Origin: Planctomycetota bacterium
GTDB taxonomy: Bacteria; Planctomycetota; Planctomycetia; Planctomycetales; Planctomycetaceae
Assembly (NCBI GenBank): GCA_023429275.1
Contig: JAEYWB010000240.1
Location: 1 to 6,048 of the forward strand
Direction of reading: 5' to 3'
Length of the DNA stretch: 6,048 nt
Shown here: in pieces, positions 1 through 4,591 of the stretch
How the letters are laid out: every line of letters starts with the position of its first letter
How positions within the stretch are numbered: position 1 is the first letter of the stretch
Translations under genes and position numbers: made by a program
Notes under the pieces: generated by a model
The model's database searches: none
Told to the model about the DNA's origin: nothing
The model's input: the letters and a program-made list of their open reading frames with translations, nothing else

Positions 1-145
1 GACCTGGCCTCTGGCGTATTCGACCCCGGAAAGTCCGCCTCGGTTGCACCAGATTCGCGAACCGCGAGGACAATCGCGAACCACGGCCGGGGGAATCCAC
101 CCGGGAGGGCGTCCGAAGGTCGAGGGATCCTTGAGATTTGAAGCA

Positions 146-246
146 CGAAGGGGGGGAAGGACGAACTCCGAGATCCGAAACAAACCCGAAGGCCCGAAAT
201 CGGAAAGGCTCTGAAGGACATCGGGTTCGGATCGGGTGCTTCGGAT
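146..246. repeat. Degenerate CCGAA / TTCGG intergenic repeat element
   Basis: CGAA or CCGAA words recur at 146-149, 162-165, 175-179, 186-190 and 194-198. The complementary TTCGG words follow at 226-230 and 240-244. GATCCGAA at 172-179 is the exact reverse complement of TTCGGATC at 226-233, so the stretch could fold on itself. Similar CCGAAAT-type low-complexity spacers are, from memory, scattered between genes in some Planctomycetes and other environmental bacteria. That comparison is recollection, not a search result. No function is known to me. Confidence 0.5.
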
Positions 247-259
247 TTTCTTCTTGCCT

Positions 260-286
260 CTCTGTGGCCTCTGTGTCCTCTGTGGC
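260..286. repeat. Three-copy 9-bp tandem repeat (CTCTGTGKC)
   Basis: Three adjacent 9-nt units begin at 260, 269 and 278. The core CTCTGTG is identical in all three; units 1 and 3 end in GC and unit 2 ends in TC. The tract follows the CCGAA/TTCGG stretch directly, so the two may be parts of one dispersed intergenic element. Its 9-nt period would be in phase with a reading frame, but the surrounding translation does not look like protein. Confidence 0.6.
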
Positions 287-408
287 AACATCGCTTTCCT
301 GCAGGTCGAGAAGACCGCCGACGGTCAGCCCGAATCGCCCTCCGACAGAAAACCGCATCCGCTTCGACACTCGGCGGACGGCAGTCTGTTTTCACGCTCC
401 ACGGGCGT

Positions 409-414
409 TAGAAT
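409..414 (+). promoter_or_regulatory. Possible -10 box (TAGAAT) for yebC
   Basis: TAGAAT matches five of six bases of the sigma70 -10 consensus and lies 56 nt before the yebC start, a reasonable leader length. No good -35 box sits 16-18 nt upstream; the nearest candidate, TTTTCA at 389-394, is only 14 nt away. The same heptamer TAGAATC occurs upstream of the gene starting at 2775, which gives slight extra support. Confidence 0.3.
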
Positions 415-470
415 CACGGCTTGGACACAGGCTCCGCGAATCCCGCCGCCAGGCGAAGAAGAGAGTTGTC

Positions 471-1208
471 ATGGGAAGAAGTTTCGAAAACCGCAAGCAC
501 GCAATCTTCAAGACGGCCGGCCAGAAGTCGAAGCTGTACTCCAAGTACGGCAAGCAGATCTACGTGATCGCCAAGAACGGCGTCGCCGACATCGAGGCGA
601 ACCCGGCCCTGCGGAGCATGGTGGAACGGGCCAAGCGCGACCAGGTCCCCGGCCACGTCATCGAAAAGGCGATCCAGAAGGCCAAGGGAGCCGGGGGCGA
701 GGATTTCGCCGCCGCCCGCTACGAAGGCTTCGCTCCGGGCGGGGCGATGGTCATCATCGACTGCCTGACCGACAACAACCAGCGGACGATCGCCGAGATC
801 CGCAACTGCTTCGCGAAGACGAACGCCAAGCTCGGCGCCGCCGGTTCGGTCGCCCTCTGGTTCGACCACCTTGCGGTCCTCTCCTTCAAGGGAGAGAGCG
901 AAGACCAGGCCCTCGAAGCGCTCCTCAATGCCGACGTGAACGTCGACGACGTCGAATACAAGGACGGCCAGGTCACGGTCTTCGCCCCTCCGGCGGAGTT
1001 CTACAAGGCGAAGACGGCCCTCCAGGCAGCGATCCCGGGGATCGAGCTGGAAGTCCAGGAAATCACCTTCCTCCCCCAGTCGATGAAGGCGATCAGTCCG
1101 GACGACGCCCCCATGTTCGAAAAGTTCATGGGCATGCTGCACGACTGCGACGACGTGCAGGAAATTTACCACAACGCCGAACTGCCGACGGCCGAGGCGA
1201 GTGCGTAA
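471..1208 (+). CDS. yebC: YebC/PmpR family protein, YeeN-type (TACO1 family)
   Basis: This 245-aa protein matches the usual YebC length. Family hallmarks are the N-terminal basic domain starting MGRSFENRKHA, the helix around VERAKRDQVPGHVIEKAIQK, YEGFAPGGAM at 84-93, the NNQRTIAEIR segment at 102-111, GAAGSVALWF at 122-131 and the terminal DDVQEIYHNAEL at 227-238. The MGR... start, instead of the AGHSKWANI signature of classical YebC, places it with the YeeN subtype. Family members are cytoplasmic; they were first described as DNA-binding regulators, while related proteins, including mitochondrial TACO1, act in translation, with reported roles in relieving stalling at proline stretches. Which role applies here cannot be told. 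The frame stays open upstream to a TTG at 138, but that extension is Arg/Ser/Pro-rich and unlike the family, so ATG 471 is chosen. A purine-rich AAGAGAG just upstream is a weak ribosome binding site. It appears monocistronic. Confidence 0.95.
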   Translation: MGRSFENRKHAIFKTAGQKSKLYSKYGKQIYVIAKNGVADIEANPALRSMVERAKRDQVPGHVIEKAIQKAKGAGGEDFAAARYEGFAPGGAMVIIDCLTDNNQRTIAEIRNCFAKTNAKLGAAGSVALWFDHLAVLSFKGESEDQALEALLNADVNVDDVEYKDGQVTVFAPPAEFYKAKTALQAAIPGIELEVQEITFLPQSMKAISPDDAPMFEKFMGMLHDCDDVQEIYHNAELPTAEASA

Positions 1209-1220
1209 CGAAAGCGGGCG

Positions 1221-1248
1221 TCATGGCCACTGAGCTGAGTGGCCATGA
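1221..1248 (+). terminator. Hairpin after yebC, terminator-like without T-tract
   Basis: TCATGGCCACT (1221-1231) is perfectly complementary to AGTGGCCATGA (1238-1248), giving an 11-bp stem with a 6-nt loop, 12 nt after the yebC stop codon. The position suits transcription termination or mRNA 3'-end protection. The sequence that follows is purine-rich and has no run of T, so it is not a classical intrinsic terminator. It could equally be part of a dispersed palindromic repeat. Confidence 0.5.
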
Positions 1249-1438
1249 ATAGGGAGGCAAGGTGGTCGCGGGTAGCGCGTAGCCAAGGTTGGCGGACTCG
1301 CCGCCCCGGTTGCCTGTCCAATCGGATGAGTCTGTCGTTGCGCAGCGCAAGCTCCTGGTTTCTTACGCTGGGGCAACACCGAGCACAATGCGGCCGCTTT
1401 TCGAACGGGTCCGCCATAACTCGAGCTCCGCTGGTTAT

Positions 1439-1456
1439 GCCGGGTCTTGACCCGGC
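1439..1456. repeat. Near-perfect palindrome GCCGGGTC-TT-GACCCGGC
   Basis: An 8-bp perfect inverted repeat is separated by only TT. It is directly preceded by CATAAC (1415-1420) paired with GTTATG (1434-1439), which makes a compound of two adjacent inverted repeats. Such short GC-rich palindromes are typical of dispersed intergenic repeats. It lies between two converging genes and could also act as a bidirectional transcription barrier. Neither role is shown by the sequence alone. Confidence 0.45.
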
Positions 1457-1607
1457 CCACGAAACTCCTCCTTCGTACCGCCCGTCCAGACCACGCTCTC
1501 CTGCGAAGCCTCCCGGGTTTGCCACACGTTCTACTTCTGAAGGTCGCGCGATGATGCACTGGTACCGATACGGAGCTGCTCGCTCCTTCGCATACGGCGA
1601 GTGAGCG

Positions 1608-2558
1608 TCACCTGGCCGACCGCACGGCCGAGAGGAGTTCGCTCCTCAAGGACTCGGCCGTATCGTCGAGGCGCTGTTTCGCTTCGCTCCTGGACCGGTT
1701 GCCTGGTTCGGACTGAACAAGCGAGACGACATACACGGTCGTCTCCCCGTCGCGCTCGTACCATCCGGACCGGACGACAGTCAGCGGGTTGGAATTGAGA
1801 TCTCCCCCTTTCCTGTAGTGCTTCCCCGCCGGCACGGATTCGCTTACCACCATCGCTTCGCGGATTGCCTGCGCCGTCGTCTCGTCCAGGCCGTCCCACT
1901 GGCCGGGACTCACCCGCCGCAACACCGCGGCCAGGCCTTCAGCGGTCGCGACGTTGTCATTCTTCTCGGTCCTTTTTGCCAGCATGTAGCGCCCGGCCCT
2001 GATCCCCCGAAAACCCGGATCGCGTTTATGAATCTTCCTGGTCAGGGCTTCAGGCCCGCCCAGCACCGCCGTCGTCAGGTTTGCCGCGCCGTTGTAGACG
2101 GAATTCGGCGCCTTGGCCTTCCCCATCATGATCTCACCGACGCGGCGCACGCTCGCCTGTCCGAGGGTCTTCCGAATCTCAACCCGCTCTTCCTGGGAGA
2201 ACGGCGTCCAGGCCGGGTGGGCGTCGTTCGCCAGGAGCCTGGCCGCACCCGGCAGAGGCTCATCCAGCTTGCCCGCATACGTGGCGAACAACTCGACGAG
2301 GTACGCCGTCTTGATCGAACTCGCCACGGGGCGAGACGCCGTCTCCTGCCACGCGTACCAGGGCTCCCCTTCAAGCCCGCCAAACCACACGCTGATCCGG
2401 ACTCCATCGCCGAGACTCTTCAGTGTCTCTTTGACATTTCTATCGAGGGCAGCCTTGTCCAACTGAACTCGCCGCTCAGGCCCTGACGGCCGATCATCAG
2501 CCGCACAAGGGGCAACCAGGCTCATACAGACTGCCAGCACCCGCAGAATCTGATGCAT
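1608..2558 (-). CDS. Exported class A beta-lactamase-like serine hydrolase
   Basis: This 316-aa protein begins with a signal peptide (hydrophobic LRVLAVCMSLVAP, small residues CAA before D21). The body resembles class A beta-lactamases (COG2367-type). SSIK at 80-83 fits the SxxK motif with nucleophile Ser80, inside ASSIKTAYLVEL. VYNGAANL at 154-161 aligns with SDNTAANL, so the SDN Ser and Asp are Val and Tyr while Asn156 is kept. KGG at 250-252 takes the place of KTG. The NVATAEGLAAVLRRV helix (202-216) matches the segment after the omega loop. At the omega-loop position RDPGF (179-183) appears where class A enzymes have the ExxLN core, so the deacylating Glu seems to be lacking. These changes make true beta-lactamase activity doubtful; a penicillin-binding or other serine hydrolase role is more likely. 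The start at 2558 has an AAGGA ribosome binding site 7 nt upstream. The gene is transcribed alone, divergent from the gene at 2775. Confidence 0.85.
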   Translation of the reverse strand: MHQILRVLAVCMSLVAPCAADDRPSGPERRVQLDKAALDRNVKETLKSLGDGVRISVWFGGLEGEPWYAWQETASRPVASSIKTAYLVELFATYAGKLDEPLPGAARLLANDAHPAWTPFSQEERVEIRKTLGQASVRRVGEIMMGKAKAPNSVYNGAANLTTAVLGGPEALTRKIHKRDPGFRGIRAGRYMLAKRTEKNDNVATAEGLAAVLRRVSPGQWDGLDETTAQAIREAMVVSESVPAGKHYRKGGDLNSNPLTVVRSGWYERDGETTVYVVSLVQSEPGNRSRSEAKQRLDDTAESLRSELLSAVRSAR

Positions 2559-2565
2559 CTCGAGA

Positions 2566-2570
2566 TCCTT
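2566..2570 (-). promoter_or_regulatory. Ribosome binding site for the serine hydrolase
   Basis: Read on the minus strand this is AAGGA, placed 7 nt before the ATG at 2558-2556. It fixes that ATG as the start over the internal Met12, which would cut into the signal peptide. Confidence 0.65.
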
Positions 2571-2670
2571 TCACCGTGGAAGCATGTTGGTCAGGGTCCA
2601 GAGAGGATAACGGGGCGGGTGGCAGGCCCTGTCGGAACTCCGGAAAACGCCGGGGCGTACTAAAACCGCA

Positions 2671-2701
2671 TTGGCGCACCCGCGATCTGACCCGCTAGAA
2701 T
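2671..2701 (+). promoter_or_regulatory. Possible promoter for the paralog pair
   Basis: TTGGCG (2671-2676) and TAGAAT (2696-2701) resemble -35 and -10 boxes, but the 19-nt spacer is longer than usual. The -10 lies 73 nt before the ATG at 2775, inside the divergent intergenic region. TAGAATC recurs upstream of yebC at 409-415. No comparably good promoter was seen for the minus-strand gene. Confidence 0.3.
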
Positions 2702-2761
2702 CTCACCGCTGACCGCGAACTCTTCCTCCTGGGCCGAGCACCGCGGGCCTCACTCTTTGCA

Positions 2762-2767
2762 GCGGAG
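2762..2767 (+). promoter_or_regulatory. Ribosome binding site selecting ATG 2775
   Basis: GCGGAG ends 7 nt before ATG 2775. It would fall inside the coding sequence if the in-frame TTG at 2757 were used, so it favours the ATG, which also places the hydrophobic signal segment directly at the N-terminus. Confidence 0.5.
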
Positions 2768-2774
2768 CTGGCCG

Positions 2775-4484
2775 ATGAAGTGGATCCCTCTCCTCCTGGT
2801 CGTGGCGACACTCGGCTTCGTCACCTCGAGTGCGCCGGCGGACGCCCCTCTCACGCAATCCACGTTCCCGATCGTCAAGATCCAGCTTCCGTTCCTTCCC
2901 CACGGTCTGAAGACCTCTCCGGATGATCGTTTCGCCATCTGCTGGGGAGCGTCCATGGATCCCATGACCGGGGCGCTTCCGGGCAACGGGCCGGGAGCGG
3001 CGAACCGGTATGCCATTATCGATATTCGCAAGGGAACTGTGGTTCACCAGCAGTCGCTGTCTCAGGATATCGGCGCGATGCACATCGATGACGAGTACGT
3101 TTATCTCGCTCCCCAAGGCGCGAGTATCGTCAGTCGTTCCCGCCACGATTCGACAGAGGTCGTCGACAAGATCCTTCTCGACGGCCCCGCCCAGGATCTG
3201 GTCTTCCTCCCCGCGGGCAAGCTGGCCCTTCTCTGTGGCGGTCTGAGCCGGGGGAAGATTTGCGTTTACGACACGAAGCCCCTCGAGCGAGTCAGGCATC
3301 CCCTCTCCGAACGGGAGCCCGGTTCTCTGGAAACGCAACGTCGAGACCTGTCCAGCAGAGTCCGTCCCTTGACCGGAGGACTGTTTTACGAAGACGGGGT
3401 GCTGTGGGACACGGAGTCGAACACCATCCAATGTATCGTGATGCCTCCTCACCTGGCGGAGGCATCGATCGGTTCCTCCCGGCCGACTCAAGACGCCGGG
3501 AGGTTCCTGTTGCCGCAATGGGGCCGCGTCTTCGAGTCGCATGGACTCCACGACGCCCGCGGGGCGAGGATCGATCGGCCGGATCCGTTTACGGTTTCCC
3601 AGCTGTTGCGGCAGGCCCCACTGATCGTGGGGGTCGGCCGGAAGCAGGAGACGGGAAACAGGGCCGCCGAGCTCGAGCTGACGCTGCGGGAAGTGCTGAC
3701 GGGCCAGCGTCTCGAGAGCCTGTCGCTGGGGAAGCCACAGCCCAGAACTCTCGCAGGGCTCCATTCGTCGCAGCTCGCGTTCTTCGCTGAGACCGCAGAC
3801 CGCGTGCTGGTCGGTTACCCCGGCGGACTCGCGATGTTTTCGATTCCGGCGGCGCTGATGGCTCGTACGAGAGTGCCGCTGCACCTGAAGCCGCCGAAGA
3901 TCGCCGTCGGCCGGGTGAACGACAAGCTCCAGTTCGACATCGACGCCGCCGGGGGAGCCGCGAACAAGAGATTTTCTCTTCTGAACGAGTCGGCAGGTCT
4001 CGCGATCGACGGTCGGTCCGGTCAGGTGACGATCGATGGCAGGGAAATCTGGAAGCGACTGCCACAGTCTAACCCGGGAGCGCTTTCGCTGATGGACGAG
4101 TGGAATGCGGATCAGCGGGGACGACGGATTGCCGAGTTCGCTCATGTCACCGGACAGGAACTCGGGCCGGACCAGGTCTCCCTCTCGGTAAGAGTCGCCG
4201 TCGCGGTCTCGGATCAGGAGAAGGGGTACGACCAGCTCACGCTCTATGCAATCCTGGTGGCGACGAGAGAGGAACTTGCCGAGATCGCCCCAAAGCCTGC
4301 GGCAGGGAATCCCCCGAACGTGGCCGGGGGAACGGCGCCAGCTCCCGCTCGTCCGGAAGTGGGGACCGAGCCGGAAGAACGGATCCGGAACCTGGAGGGG
4401 CGTCTCCGTCGGACCGAGGCGGCCTTGCAGGAGGCGATTCAACAGCTCGAAGCTCTCGAACGCCGCTCCACGCCGCCGCGATGA
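2775..4484 (+). CDS. Secreted propeller-like protein, paralog 1, with coiled-coil tail
   Basis: I do not recognise a named family. From ATG 2775 the protein has 569 residues. MKWIPLLLVVATLGFV followed by SSAPADA is a signal peptide with cleavage near 20-24, so the protein should be exported. Residues about 30-360 alternate short beta-strands with Gly/Asp turns (for example DDRFAICWG, DEYVYLAPQGASIV, KLALLCGG, GKICVYD), consistent with a beta-propeller, though no canonical WD or PQQ repeat is clear. Residues 367-423 form a module beginning VPLHLKPPK and ending GLAIDGRSGQVTIDGR, continued by VAVSDQEKGYDQLTLY; the LxIDxxSGxVxIDG and VSD elements recall putative Ig/cadherin-like (He_PIG) domains. 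A Pro/Ala-rich linker (about 505-531) leads to a charged coiled coil (about 535-563). It is co-oriented with a paralog downstream, and its TGA overlaps an ATG of that ORF. A TTG start at 2757 would add six residues. No catalytic motif is visible. Confidence 0.8.
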   Translation: MKWIPLLLVVATLGFVTSSAPADAPLTQSTFPIVKIQLPFLPHGLKTSPDDRFAICWGASMDPMTGALPGNGPGAANRYAIIDIRKGTVVHQQSLSQDIGAMHIDDEYVYLAPQGASIVSRSRHDSTEVVDKILLDGPAQDLVFLPAGKLALLCGGLSRGKICVYDTKPLERVRHPLSEREPGSLETQRRDLSSRVRPLTGGLFYEDGVLWDTESNTIQCIVMPPHLAEASIGSSRPTQDAGRFLLPQWGRVFESHGLHDARGARIDRPDPFTVSQLLRQAPLIVGVGRKQETGNRAAELELTLREVLTGQRLESLSLGKPQPRTLAGLHSSQLAFFAETADRVLVGYPGGLAMFSIPAALMARTRVPLHLKPPKIAVGRVNDKLQFDIDAAGGAANKRFSLLNESAGLAIDGRSGQVTIDGREIWKRLPQSNPGALSLMDEWNADQRGRRIAEFAHVTGQELGPDQVSLSVRVAVAVSDQEKGYDQLTLYAILVATREELAEIAPKPAAGNPPNVAGGTAPAPARPEVGTEPEERIRNLEGRLRRTEAALQEAIQQLEALERRSTPPR

Positions 4485-4591
4485 GCCAGTCCCGACGAGG
4501 CGAGCGCGGCATGGCTGCCCCTCCCGGAGTTGCCATCGATAAGCTTGAGGCTCCAGTGGGGCCGGACCGGAAACCTGACGACGGGGATGCG

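Larger units (their letters stand above)
1..470. other. Intergenic region upstream of yebC, no defensible gene
   Basis: No convincing coding sequence was found on either strand. One forward frame is open from base 1 to a TGA at 139-141 and another runs on to about base 215, but the translations are rich in Arg, Pro and Gly and resemble no family, so a 3' end of an upstream gene cannot be claimed. Bases 138-470 are also open in the frame of the downstream YebC gene, by chance as far as I can judge. The region contains a 9-nt direct repeat TCGCGAACC (55-63 and 74-82), CCGAA/TTCGG motifs, a 9-bp tandem repeat and a possible -10 box. Each of the last three is listed separately. Confidence 0.6.
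1209..1607. other. Noncoding spacer with several palindromes
   Basis: About 400 nt separate the convergent ends of the yebC and hydrolase genes. Overlapping frames of 110-121 codons exist on both strands, but their Arg/Ser/Pro-rich translations and lack of ribosome binding sites argue against genes. The stretch contains an 11-bp-stem hairpin (1221-1248), a small TTGCG/CGCAA hairpin (1338-1350), CATAAC/GTTATG (1415-1420 with 1434-1439), a GCCGGGTC/GACCCGGC hairpin (1439-1456), and GCTCGCTC/GAGTGAGC (1578-1585 with 1599-1606). The density of palindromes suggests one or more dispersed intergenic elements, which is inference. Confidence 0.55.

Noticed and set aside
1..141. 3' end of an upstream gene
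   Set aside because: The open frame ends at 139-141 but has no recognisable protein character, and two other frames are equally open; it cannot be supported.
260..286. CRISPR-like array
   Set aside because: Units of 9 bp without spacers are a simple tandem repeat; no 23-47 bp repeats with spacers and no cas genes are present.
236..1252. 338-codon plus-strand frame overlapping yebC
   Set aside because: The part over yebC is an Arg/Gly/Pro-rich frame-shifted shadow; YebC in the other frame is unmistakable.
1239..1604. 121-codon plus-strand frame in the spacer
   Set aside because: Its ATG lies near the 3' arm of a hairpin, it has no ribosome binding site, and the Arg/Ser/Pro-rich product resembles translated repeat DNA.
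1818..2486. 222-codon plus-strand frame
   Set aside because: Antisense to the serine hydrolase, with an Arg/Pro/His-rich translation. The minus strand carries the recognisable SxxK protein.
2703..4442. 579-codon open frame on the minus strand
   Set aside because: It lies wholly antisense to paralog 1, is very rich in Arg/Pro/Gly/His with no recognisable domain, and the plus-strand gene has a signal peptide and a clear paralog. It is a codon-bias shadow.
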